From Rhodocyclaceae bacterium (GTDB lineage Bacteria > Pseudomonadota > Gammaproteobacteria > Burkholderiales > Rhodocyclaceae), in the NCBI GenBank assembly GCA_027325905.1, contig DAIEEM010000104.1, positions 1-9,827 of the forward strand: 9,827 nucleotides of DNA, written 5' to 3'. The position numbers and the translations under genes are program-made. Positions 1-8,311 of the stretch are shown in pieces. Numbering within the stretch: position 1 is the stretch's first letter; the number at the start of each line of letters is the position of its first letter. The notes below the pieces were generated by a model. It was not told the origin of the DNA. It searched no databases and worked only from the letters and a program-made list of their open reading frames with translations.

Positions 1-773
1 ATGCGGCAGACGAACTCCTCGTACGAGTATGGTCTCCTGATGAAGTCGTTGGCGCCGCACTTGATGAACCGCGCCGATATCGCCTCGTCGTCGGAGGAAG
101 AAATGCCGATGATCGCCAGCCGGTCCTTGCCGAATTTCTTGCGCACTTCGATGGTCAGGGCGAAGCCGTCCATCTCGGGCATGTTGTAGTCGGCGAGCAG
201 CAGGCGGATGTCGGGATTCCCGTCCAGCACCGCCAGGGCCTCCTTGCCGTCGTTGGCCGTCAGCACCTGGAAGCACAACTGCTCGAGCGTGTGCTTGAGC
301 ACGGCGCGGGCGCTCATCGAGTCGTCGGTCACCAGCACCTTCACGTGGCGGTTCTTGCAGATGCGCCCCACCAGTTCGGTGACGTACTCGAAGGAATTGA
401 TGTTGTCCTTGGGCACGAAGTCGATCGCGCCCTTGTTGAGCACTGTGTCGCGGAAGTCTTCGCCGTAGGTGCCGCTGACGGCGACGGTCTTGATGCTCGC
501 CGCGTTGAGGACGTCGAGGACTTCGCCATAAGGCGCGTCGGGCAGGTTGAGGTCGCAGGTGGCGACCAGAAAACCCGTCGGATGCGACTGGATAAGTTCC
601 CGTGTCTCGCGTAACGAATGGGCGACGCAAACGTCGGAATTCCAGCGCTCGCGGATCATCGCCGCCAACAACTGCGCTATCGACGGCTGGTCTTCGACGA
701 CGAGTATCGATGGCGCAATCGCGCGTGTGGAGCTCGGGAACGGGGAGCGTTTGGCGGCTCTGACGTTGTTCAT
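1..773 (-). CDS. Response regulator with two receiver domains (3' end beyond the window), probably a diguanylate cyclase
   Basis: The minus-strand frame from the ATG at 773 stays open to the window edge, giving 257 residues with no stop. Two receiver domains are visible. REC1 (about residues 21-138) has acidic residues E27/D28 (LVVEDQPS), a likely phospho-acceptor D74 (ATCDLNLP) and K122 (VPKD). REC2 (about 144-257) has D150/D151 (VTDDSMSAR), acceptor D195 (LLADYNMPEMDG) and a serine run at 225-227. The usual conserved Lys before Pro in REC2 is Arg247 (FIRRPYS). The ending GANDFIRRPYSYEEFVCR resembles REC-REC-GGDEF diguanylate cyclases known to me, so a GGDEF output making cyclic di-GMP is likely but lies outside the window. 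The ATG leaves a roughly 20-residue lead before REC1. No strong ribosome binding site is close to it: an AAGGA lies about 20 nt upstream, so the exact start is less certain than the gene. It follows the chalcone-isomerase-like gene after 125 bp. Confidence 0.9.
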   Translation of the reverse strand, partial: MNNVRAAKRSPFPSSTRAIAPSILVVEDQPSIAQLLAAMIRERWNSDVCVAHSLRETRELIQSHPTGFLVATCDLNLPDAPYGEVLDVLNAASIKTVAVSGTYGEDFRDTVLNKGAIDFVPKDNINSFEYVTELVGRICKNRHVKVLVTDDSMSARAVLKHTLEQLCFQVLTANDGKEALAVLDGNPDIRLLLADYNMPEMDGFALTIEVRKKFGKDRLAIIGISSSDDEAISARFIKCGANDFIRRPYSYEEFVCR

Positions 774-782
774 GGGTCGGCC

Positions 783-817
783 AGGATGTATATCCTTTAG
801 CCTAATCCTACTGGATT
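783..817. repeat. Pair of short inverted repeats upstream of the response regulator
   Basis: Two perfect 5-bp-arm inverted repeats with 4-bp spacers lie here: AGGAT-gtat-ATCCT at 783-796 and AATCC-tact-GGATT at 804-817. Their centres are 21 bp apart, about two helical turns. They sit 10-44 bp upstream of the response regulator ATG and overlap its candidate -10. They could be an operator or a 5'-leader structure. Short arms like these also arise by chance. Confidence 0.35.
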
Positions 818-832
818 GGCGGCTGCCTGCAA
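805..832 (-). promoter_or_regulatory. Weak candidate sigma-70 promoter for the response regulator
   Basis: On the minus strand TTGCAG (832-827) is followed after 16 bp by TAGGAT (810-805), about 32 nt before the ATG at 773. The matches are 3/6 to the -35 and 4/6 to the -10 consensus, so this is only a candidate. The -10 hexamer lies inside an inverted repeat (804-817). Confidence 0.22.
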
Positions 833-843
833 CGTGTTTCTTT

Positions 844-893
844 CCCGGCGCCTGTCTCGCCGCGGCCGCGGTGGCCGCAGTTTCCCCGCCGGG
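844..893. repeat. Nested inverted repeat after the chalcone-isomerase-like gene
   Basis: An outer pair of perfect 7-bp arms (844-850 CCCGGCG and 887-893 CGCCGGG) encloses an inner pair with 6-bp arms (862-867 GCGGCC and 873-878 GGCCGC, 5-bp loop). It starts 5 bp beyond the stop codon of the minus-strand gene at 899. The structure is where a terminator would be, but no U-tract follows it on either strand, so it is not a canonical Rho-independent terminator. It might stall polymerase, protect a 3' end, or only reflect GC-rich sequence. Confidence 0.35.
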
Positions 894-898
894 TACGG

Positions 899-1489
899 TC
901 AATCCGTCCCGCCCAGCAACCGCGCCTTGAGATTGTCCTGGGCCGGGCGCTCGCCGAGCCAGATTTTCAGCAACGCGCGGTAGAAGTCTTCGCCCGGAAT
1001 GTCTTCGCCGCGTTGTTCGCCATTGAAGACGAGGCGCGTCCCGGACGCCGGCAGCCAGTCGATGTCCACGGTGGCGCCCTTGGGCGCCGACTTCAAGGCC
1101 AGGATCGCGGACCGGAACTGCTCGACGCGAATCTTCAGCGGCGCGACTTCGGCTTCGCTGAGATTCTTGTGGATGCCTTCGACGAGGGCGTCGGCGAATT
1201 GCGCCGCGGTGAGATCGCGCAGGGTGACCAGGTGCAGGCGCTTGGCGCCTTTCAGTGCCAGCAGATCGTCGGCGCTGTGTCTTTTCTCGGCGAGATAGAG
1301 GCCGACGGCATAGACTTTTAGAAAGAACTTGGAGCGCAGGCCGGCGCCGTTGAGCACGAGTTCGGTATCGCCGACCTTGGTCGTGTCCGCGAATTTCACG
1401 CCTTCGATGTCGACGGCGGCGCCGGCTGCGGCGGCTGCGGCGGCTGCGGCGGCTGCGAACAGGGCAATGGCGAGCAACAGTTTCTTCAT
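899..1489 (-). CDS. Secreted chalcone isomerase-like protein
   Basis: A 196-residue protein with a Sec signal peptide: MKK, a hydrophobic core LLLAIALF, then 11 alanines at 12-22 and cleavage probably near A22-A25. The mature part matches the bacterial chalcone isomerase-like family. Signs are VDIEGVKF near the start, LVLNGAGLRSK at about 44-54, KVYAVGLYL at 58-66, the RDLTA stretch at about 91-95, EGIHKN at 104-109, GTRLVFNGE at 150-158 and IWLGE..LKARLLGG at the end. Bacterial members are periplasmic; many have no demonstrated isomerase activity and may bind lipids or fatty acids, so the role here is unknown. The start is supported by AGGAG 6 nt before the ATG. It lies 50 bp after proA, so it may be read through from the leuS operon or use its own weak promoter. 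Family assignment is fairly sure, function is not. Confidence 0.85.
   Translation of the reverse strand: MKKLLLAIALFAAAAAAAAAAAGAAVDIEGVKFADTTKVGDTELVLNGAGLRSKFFLKVYAVGLYLAEKRHSADDLLALKGAKRLHLVTLRDLTAAQFADALVEGIHKNLSEAEVAPLKIRVEQFRSAILALKSAPKGATVDIDWLPASGTRLVFNGEQRGEDIPGEDFYRALLKIWLGERPAQDNLKARLLGGTD
1424..1456. repeat. 9-bp tandem repeat encoding polyalanine in a signal peptide
   Basis: The unit GGCTGCGGC (plus strand) is repeated perfectly three times and then for six more bases, 33 bp in all. On the coding minus strand it reads GCA GCC GCC repeated and gives the 11-alanine run of the chalcone-isomerase-like signal peptide. Because the unit is three codons, gain or loss of a copy keeps the frame and changes only the length of the tract. 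Confidence 0.95.
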
Positions 1490-1507
1490 CGGTGTCTCCT
1501 CTACCTA

Positions 1508-1535
1508 TAGGGGCCTGCACGCATGTACCAACCCG
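1508..1535 (-). promoter_or_regulatory. Candidate promoter for the chalcone-isomerase-like gene
   Basis: In the 50-bp gap after proA the minus strand carries TTGGTA, a 16-bp spacer and TATAGG. Each hexamer matches the sigma-70 consensus at 4/6, and the -10 lies about 20 bp before the ATG at 1489. The -10 falls in the 8-bp palindrome CCTATAGG. If real, the 5' leader would be only about 10-12 nt and would still include the AGGAG ribosome binding site. Low confidence. Confidence 0.25.
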
Positions 1536-1539
1536 ATGC

Positions 1540-2796
1540 CTATTGCCGAATTTCGCCGTTGCCGAGGACGATCCACTTCTGCGACGTGAGTCCCTCGAGG
1601 CCGACGGGGCCGCGGGCGTGGAACTTGTCGGTGGAAATGCCGATCTCGGCGCCGAGGCCGTACTCGAAGCCGTCGGCGAAGCGCGTCGAGGCGTTGACCA
1701 TGACGCTGCTCGAGTCCACTTCGCGCAGGAAGCGTAACGCCGCCGTGTAGTTCTCGGTGACGATGGCTTCGGTATGCTGCGATGAGTACTTGTTGATGTG
1801 GGCGATGGCGGCGTCCACGCCGTCGACGACTTTCACGGAAATGACGGCGGCGAGGTACTCGGCGTAATAGTCCGCTTCCGTCGCCGGCTTGGCGTTGGGG
1901 ACGATGGTCATGGTCTCGGCGCAGCCGCGGATTTCGACGCCCTTGGCCTGTAGCATGGCGGCGATCTCGGGCAGTAGCGTCGTTGATACCGAACGCGCGA
2001 CCAGCAGCGACTCGGCGGTATTGCAGGTGCCCAGGCGCTGCGTCTTGGCGTTGTCGACGATGCGCAGGGCCATGTCCTCGTCGGCGTCGGTGTCGATATA
2101 GACGTGGCAGTTGCCGTCGAGATGCTTGATAACGGGCACGCGCGCCTCTTTCGAAATGCGCTCGATCAGGCCCTTGCCGCCGCGCGGCACGATCACGTCG
2201 ACGTATTCCGGCATGGCGACGAGGTGGCCGACGGCCGCGCGGTCGGCGGTTTCGACCACTTGCACGGCGGTTTCCGGCAGGCCCGCGGCGGTAAGCCCGG
2301 CGCGCACGCAGGCGGCGATGGCCTGATTGCAGCGCAACGCCTCCTTGCCGCCGCGCAGGATGGCGGCGTTGCCGGACTTGAGGCACAAGGCGGCGGCATC
2401 GGCGGTGACGTTGGGCCGGGCTTCGTAGATGATGCCGACCACGCCCAGCGGCACACGCATGCGGCCGACCTGGATGCCGCTCGGGCGGCGCTTCAGGTCG
2501 GTGATCTCGCCGACCGGATCGGGCAGCGCAGCGACCTGTTCGAGGCCGAGCGCCATGCTCTCTACGCCTTTTGCGGAAAGCTGGAGGCGGTCGATCATCG
2601 CGGCGTCGAGGCCGGCGGCGCGGGCCTCCGCGACATCGGCGGCATTGGCGGACAGCAGTTCGTCGCGGCGCTCGCGCAGCGTCCGCGCCATCGCCAGCAG
2701 CGCATCGTTCTTCGCCCGGGTCGAGGCGCGCGCGACCAGCCGCGAGGCGGCGCGGGCGGCGGCGCCAACCTGGGCCATGTATTCACGTATGTCCAT
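1540..2796 (-). CDS. proA: Gamma-glutamyl phosphate reductase
   Basis: Second step of proline synthesis in the cytoplasm: NADPH-dependent reduction of gamma-glutamyl phosphate to glutamate-5-semialdehyde. The 418-residue length is normal for ProA. Clear motifs are [14 protein letters not shown] (about 118-131), LRGGKEA (147-153), [10 protein letters not shown] (203-212), [12 protein letters not shown] (222-233), the catalytic RLGTCNTAE with Cys258 (254-262), and [19 protein letters not shown] (371-389). The ATG at 2796 is chosen over one 48 bases upstream because MDIREYM matches how the family begins, GAGGA sits 7 nt before it, and its A is also the last base of the holA stop (TAATG). That one-base overlap suggests translational coupling to holA. 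No proB is in the window. Confidence 0.98.
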   Translation of the reverse strand: MDIREYMAQVGAAARAASRLVARASTRAKNDALLAMARTLRERRDELLSANAADVAEARAAGLDAAMIDRLQLSAKGVESMALGLEQVAALPDPVGEITDLKRRPSGIQVGRMRVPLGVVGIIYEARPNVTADAAALCLKSGNAAILRGGKEALRCNQAIAACVRAGLTAAGLPETAVQVVETADRAAVGHLVAMPEYVDVIVPRGGKGLIERISKEARVPVIKHLDGNCHVYIDTDADEDMALRIVDNAKTQRLGTCNTAESLLVARSVSTTLLPEIAAMLQAKGVEIRGCAETMTIVPNAKPATEADYYAEYLAAVISVKVVDGVDAAIAHINKYSSQHTEAIVTENYTAALRFLREVDSSSVMVNASTRFADGFEYGLGAEIGISTDKFHARGPVGLEGLTSQKWIVLGNGEIRQ

Positions 2797-2808
2797 TATG
2801 CGGTCCTC
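2794..2808 (-). promoter_or_regulatory. holA-proA translational coupling site (GAGGA and TAATG)
   Basis: The holA stop TAA (2798-2796) and the proA start ATG (2796-2794) share one base. The purine-rich GAGGA ribosome binding site lies inside the end of holA, 7 nt before the proA ATG. A ribosome finishing holA can restart directly on proA. Confidence 0.8.
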
Positions 2809-3710
2809 GTCAAGCGCAGCGACAACTGGAGAAACTCGTCCCACAAGTCGCCTTGCGCCACGCCTTTAATGATGCGGTCGATGCGCGCGGCGTGCAAGAG
2901 GGCGTTGCGGGCGACGGCGCGGCGAGCCGGGAGGCGCTGGCACTGGTTGCGCGATTCGTTGGCCAGCGTCCACAGTACCAGCGGCGGCGCGGCGCCCTCG
3001 GCCTTGAGGCCTTCGAGCACGCGGGCACAGCGGGCGGCGTCGTTGCCGGCAAGCGCCGCGCGCAGCTTGTCGATATCGTAGCGCGCGACGTTTAGCACGG
3101 CGGCCTCGATCTGCGCCAGGGTAATTTCGCCCGCGGGGTAGAGCAGCCCGAGTTTCTGGATTTCCTGGTGGGCGGCGAGCAGATTGCCCTCGACGTGGAT
3201 GGCGACGAAGTCGAGCGCGGCGCGCGGCGCGCTCTGCTGCTGCCGCGCCAGGCGTTCGGCGATCCAGGCCGGCAACTGAGCGAGCGGCGGGGCGTTGCAT
3301 TCGAGGGCGACGCCGGTTTCGGCGAGCGTGCCGAACCAGCCTCCCTTCTTGGTCTGCCAGTCGAGTTCCGGCAGCGTGACCAGCGTGACGATACCGCCGG
3401 GCAGTTGGCCGCAGTAGCGCTTGAGGGCTTCGCCGCCGTCGCGGCCCGGCTTGCCCGAAGGAATGCGCAAATCGACGAGCTTGTCGCCGCCGAACAGCGA
3501 GAGATTGCCGGCGGCGAGGAAAAGTTCGTCCCACTTGAAGCCCTGGCCGTCCACCAATACCTCGCGCTCGGCGAACCCCTGTGCGCGCGCCGCGGCGCGA
3601 ATGGCGTCGCCGGCTTCGACGACCAGCAGCGGCTCGTTGCCGTGCAGGACGTAGAGCGGCGCCAGCCGTTTCTGCAGATGCGCGGCGAGCTGTTCGGGGC
3701 GCAGTTGCAC
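2796..3710 (-). CDS. holA: DNA polymerase III, delta subunit (GTG start)
   Basis: Delta is the clamp-loader subunit that opens the beta sliding clamp. The 304-residue protein begins [11 protein letters not shown] after a GTG start. It carries [14 protein letters not shown] (about 16-29), the beta-contacting region [15 protein letters not shown] with Leu72-Phe73 (equivalent to the Leu-Phe pair of E. coli delta), TLPELDW, the conserved [20 protein letters not shown] helix, and the ending [25 protein letters not shown] at 3710 lies 4 nt after the lptE stop; the reading frame continues upstream to an ATG at 3842, but those 44 arginine-rich residues are the out-of-frame reading of lptE. The ribosome binding site is weak, so coupling to lptE is likely. 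The protein is shorter than the roughly 340 residues usual for delta: the part between LANESRN and [10 protein letters not shown] looks about 35-40 residues short. The frame is open throughout, so this is not a visible frameshift. Confidence 0.95.
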   Translation of the reverse strand: MQLRPEQLAAHLQKRLAPLYVLHGNEPLLVVEAGDAIRAAARAQGFAEREVLVDGQGFKWDELFLAAGNLSLFGGDKLVDLRIPSGKPGRDGGEALKRYCGQLPGGIVTLVTLPELDWQTKKGGWFGTLAETGVALECNAPPLAQLPAWIAERLARQQQSAPRAALDFVAIHVEGNLLAAHQEIQKLGLLYPAGEITLAQIEAAVLNVARYDIDKLRAALAGNDAARCARVLEGLKAEGAAPPLVLWTLANESRNQCQRLPARRAVARNALLHAARIDRIIKGVAQGDLWDEFLQLSLRLTRTA

Positions 3711-3714
3711 GGCG

Positions 3715-4227
3715 CTACCGGTCTTCTTCGGCAGGCTTCGGCTTAGCCGTCGCCAGCCGCCGCAGAATCTGCTGCACGAGATCGTTTTCGATGTCGCGCC
3801 ACAGCAGGGCGTCCTCGGATTCCTTCGCCAGCGCCTGGGCATTGTTGAAGCTGACGTCGCGGTGGATGGCGATGGCGCTAGGCGGAATCAGTTCGTGGTC
3901 GGCGGCGTCGTTGACGCGGAAACTGAAGGTGCGCACCAACTGGTATTCGGCCACGTTACCGGCGGTGTCGAGCGCAAGTATGTTCTGCGCCTGCACATCG
4001 CCGACGACCACGAAGGAGGCCTGCGCCTTCTTCTTGTCGGTGACGATGCGCGTCTGCGTCGATGCCTCGATGCCGCGCTTCAAGACCGAATACAGCGGCG
4101 TGTTCTCCGGATAGGCGATGTACAACGTGTCGAACGGCAGCGTATAGGCGCCGCGCAGCTTGAAGCCGCAGCCGCCCACGGCGCCGCTCATGGCGAGAAC
4201 GAGTACGATCAGGAACAGGCGGCGCAT
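3715..4227 (-). CDS. lptE: LPS-assembly lipoprotein LptE
   Basis: LptE is the outer-membrane lipoprotein that plugs and helps fold the LptD barrel, which inserts lipopolysaccharide into the outer leaflet. The 170-residue protein has a lipoprotein signal: MRR, a hydrophobic stretch LFLIVLVLAMSGA, and a lipobox-like VGGC with Cys20 as the lipidation site. CGFKLRGAYTLPFDTLYI immediately after is the family signature, and QILRRL near the end is typical. The tail is charged (KPKPAEEDR). GAGGA precedes the ATG by 7 nt and overlaps the leuS stop codon (TGAGGA), with only 10 nt between the genes. The position between leuS and holA is the classic one in beta- and gammaproteobacteria. It implies an LPS-bearing Gram-negative host. 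Confidence 0.96.
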   Translation of the reverse strand: MRRLFLIVLVLAMSGAVGGCGFKLRGAYTLPFDTLYIAYPENTPLYSVLKRGIEASTQTRIVTDKKKAQASFVVVGDVQAQNILALDTAGNVAEYQLVRTFSFRVNDAADHELIPPSAIAIHRDVSFNNAQALAKESEDALLWRDIENDLVQQILRRLATAKPKPAEEDR

Positions 4228-4237
4228 GGAATTTTCC

Positions 4238-6859
<2,622 letters not shown>

Positions 6860-6884
6860 CTAGTCTATCGTCGCAAAAGTTTCA

Positions 6885-6890
6885 ATTATA
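6885..6890 (-). promoter_or_regulatory. Candidate -10 box for leuS
   Basis: A perfect TATAAT on the minus strand stands 37 bp before the leuS ATG, in the 73-bp spacer shared with the divergent FecR-SPOR gene. It would give a leader of about 30 nt. No good TTGACA-like -35 lies 16-18 bp upstream (CCTTTC at 17 bp). The spacer is locally AT-rich in a GC-rich region, which supports a promoter here. I found no convincing plus-strand promoter for the other gene. Confidence 0.45.
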
Positions 6891-6920
6891 CGCGCGGCCC
6901 CCGCGTCGAAAGGATCGCCG

Positions 6921-7793
6921 ATGCAAGCGTTGAAGCGTGTTTTCGCGTTGCTCGCTGTTGTCAGCCTGCCGGCCTGGGCGGCGCCGCCGCCGGCCACCGT
7001 GGCGGCGGTGCAGGCGCCTGCCTGGATCGAGCGCGGCGGACACGTTGAGCCGCTGGCCGCCGGCATGCCGATCGAGAACGGCGACCGCATCCGCACCGGC
7101 GACGATGCCCGCGCCTACCTCAGTCTTGCCGAGGGCAGCACGGTCAAGCTCGGCGCCAACGCCAAGCTGGCGTTCTTCAGCATGGGCGCGAAGCCGCGGA
7201 CCGAGTTCAGGGGGGCGCTCGACGTGCTCGTCGGCGCCTTCCGCTTCACCACCGACGCGCTCAGCCGCATCAAGTCACGCGACGTGGTGATCCGCGTCGG
7301 CACGGCGACGGCCGGCATCCGCGGCACCGACGTGTGGGGCCGTTCCGACGCCAGCGCGGACCTGGTCTGCCTGATCGCGGGCAAGATCGATATCTGGCAT
7401 GCGGCGCTTCCTGGCACGGTCGCGATGGCGACGCCGATGAGCGTCTTCGTCGCGCCCAAGGGGCAGGCGCCCGAGCCGCTGACGACGGTCGATCCGCAGC
7501 AGTTCGCCCGATGGGCGCGCGAGACGGAGATCGAACCCGGCGACGGTGCCGCGCGAACGGGCGGCAAGTGGAAGCTTGCCCTCGGCCGCTACGCCGCCGA
7601 GTCGGATGCGCTGATGCAGTACGACGTTGCGCGCAGCGCGGGTTTTGCCGCGCGCATCAAGCCGTTTGCGGCCGAAGACGGCGCGTGGAATTACGAGGTA
7701 ACGGTGCCAGGCTTCCCGGACGAGGGGGAAGCCATGGCGACGGCCGCTCGCCTCAAGGCCGCAACGGGCATCGAGGCCACCGCGGCCAAATAG
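6921..7793 (+). CDS. Secreted FecR-domain protein with C-terminal SPOR domain
   Basis: A 290-residue exported protein. Residues 1-20 form a Sec signal peptide (MQALKRV, hydrophobic core, AWA before APPP; no lipobox). Residues about 34-160 form a FecR-type domain: ENGDRIRTGDDARAYLSLAEG and STVKLGANAKL (52-83), then the hallmark RVGTATAGIRGTDVWGR (125-141). A linker follows. Residues about 214-289 look like a SPOR domain (KWKLALGRY, NYEVTVPGF, EAMATAARL), a fold that binds denuded septal peptidoglycan. There is no cytoplasmic anti-sigma part and no membrane helix as in true FecR, and no sigma factor or TonB receptor gene nearby, so iron-citrate signalling is unlikely. I infer a periplasmic, possibly peptidoglycan-associated protein of unknown role. 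AAAGGA lies 6 nt before the ATG. The gene is divergent from leuS and ends 3 nt before the stop of the facing gene. Confidence 0.88.
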   Translation: MQALKRVFALLAVVSLPAWAAPPPATVAAVQAPAWIERGGHVEPLAAGMPIENGDRIRTGDDARAYLSLAEGSTVKLGANAKLAFFSMGAKPRTEFRGALDVLVGAFRFTTDALSRIKSRDVVIRVGTATAGIRGTDVWGRSDASADLVCLIAGKIDIWHAALPGTVAMATPMSVFVAPKGQAPEPLTTVDPQQFARWARETEIEPGDGAARTGGKWKLALGRYAAESDALMQYDVARSAGFAARIKPFAAEDGAWNYEVTVPGFPDEGEAMATAARLKAATGIEATAAK

Positions 7794-7796
7794 ACC

Positions 7797-8141
7797 CTAG
7801 CAGAGCCCGATCGACTGGCCGAAGATGCGCCAGCCGCGCGCCGAGCTCAGGGCGACGGCGTCGAACAGCACCAACGGCGCTTGCCACAGGCTCGCCTGCG
7901 CGCGCGACCAGCGCCGCAGACCGAAGGATGCGGCATCTTCGCGCAAGGCTTCGGTGGCGATCAACTCCAGCAGACGGTCCATCGTCTCCTTCCAGTAGGC
8001 GGGCGTCCCGGTTTCTCCGACATTGAGCGCAGCGTGGCGTTGCGCAGCGTGCCAGAGGACGTCGGCCCGGTGCTCGCCGATGCCGGCTTTCCTGGCAAGC
8101 CAGGGCAGAATCATGGGCCGTTTTGCGGTACTCGATTTCAT
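7797..8141 (-). CDS. Uncharacterised 114-residue tryptophan-rich protein
   Basis: A small protein with no domain I can name. It reads as mostly helical and cytoplasmic: no signal peptide and no clear membrane span, a basic start (MKSSTAKR), then PWLARKAG and a central GTPAYWKETMDRLLELIATEALREDAASFG. Six tryptophans in 114 residues (14, 30, 50, 78, 86, 104) is high. I have a loose memory of similar hypothetical proteins in Rhodocyclales, which would make it a conserved family, but cannot verify this. The ATG at 8141 is preferred over one at 8207 because GGGAG sits 6 nt before it and the 22 extra residues look unlike the rest. Its stop faces the FecR-SPOR stop across 3 nt, so each transcript must end inside the other gene. 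A candidate promoter with a palindrome at its start point lies upstream. Confidence 0.75.
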   Translation of the reverse strand: MKSSTAKRPMILPWLARKAGIGEHRADVLWHAAQRHAALNVGETGTPAYWKETMDRLLELIATEALREDAASFGLRRWSRAQASLWQAPLVLFDAVALSSARGWRIFGQSIGLC

Positions 8142-8200
8142 GCGGATCTCCCGTTGATAGTCCCCAACAACCTTGTGGGCTGGAAGGAACCTACCTTCAT

Positions 8201-8222
8201 GTTGCATTGCAACAATTGCATT
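8201..8222. promoter_or_regulatory. Candidate operator: palindrome and direct repeat at a predicted start site
   Basis: GTTGCA-T-TGCAAC (8201-8213) is a perfect 6-bp-arm inverted repeat around one base. A second copy of TTGCATT lies 14 bp further on (8202-8208 and 8216-8222). The block lies directly downstream of, and partly within, the candidate -10 at 8220-8225, where a bound repressor would block transcription. The binding protein is unknown. The 170-bp spacer 8142-8311 contains no gene that I can support. Confidence 0.35.
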
Positions 8223-8248
8223 CTAAGCCGCCATTTCGTCGGCCGCAA
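8220..8248 (-). promoter_or_regulatory. Candidate sigma-70 promoter for the 114-residue protein gene
   Basis: On the minus strand TTGCGG (8248-8243) is followed after 17 bp by TAGAAT (8225-8220). The -10 matches the consensus at 5/6, the -35 at 3/6, and the spacer is ideal. Transcription would begin near 8213, giving a leader of about 70 nt to the ATG at 8141. Confidence 0.45.
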
Positions 8249-8311
8249 CGCGAATCAGTGGGAGAACGCATGGTTGCCAACAAAATACAGCGCCACCAAC
8301 GACTTAGCTGC

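Noticed and set aside
1505..2386. 293-codon minus-strand frame overlapping proA
   Set aside because: Arginine-rich shadow of proA in another frame; proA itself is unambiguous.
2797..2844. 16-residue N-terminal extension of proA
   Set aside because: It overlaps holA and lacks family similarity; ATG at 2796 has a good ribosome binding site and the TAATG overlap.
2104..3081. 325-codon plus-strand frame opposite proA and holA
   Set aside because: Antisense to two clear genes; low-complexity Gly/Ala/Arg composition and no motif.
3711..3842. 44-residue N-terminal extension of holA from the ATG at 3842
   Set aside because: The extension is the out-of-frame reading of lptE, and the family normally starts at QLRPEQL, which matches the GTG at 3710.
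6921..7793. FecR-type iron-citrate sensing system
   Set aside because: No sigma factor, no TonB-dependent receptor and no cytoplasmic anti-sigma segment are present, so only the FecR fold is shared.
8142..8207. 22-residue N-terminal extension of the 114-residue protein from the ATG at 8207
   Set aside because: The predicted transcript start near 8213 would leave almost no leader, and the ATG at 8141 has a well-spaced GGGAG.
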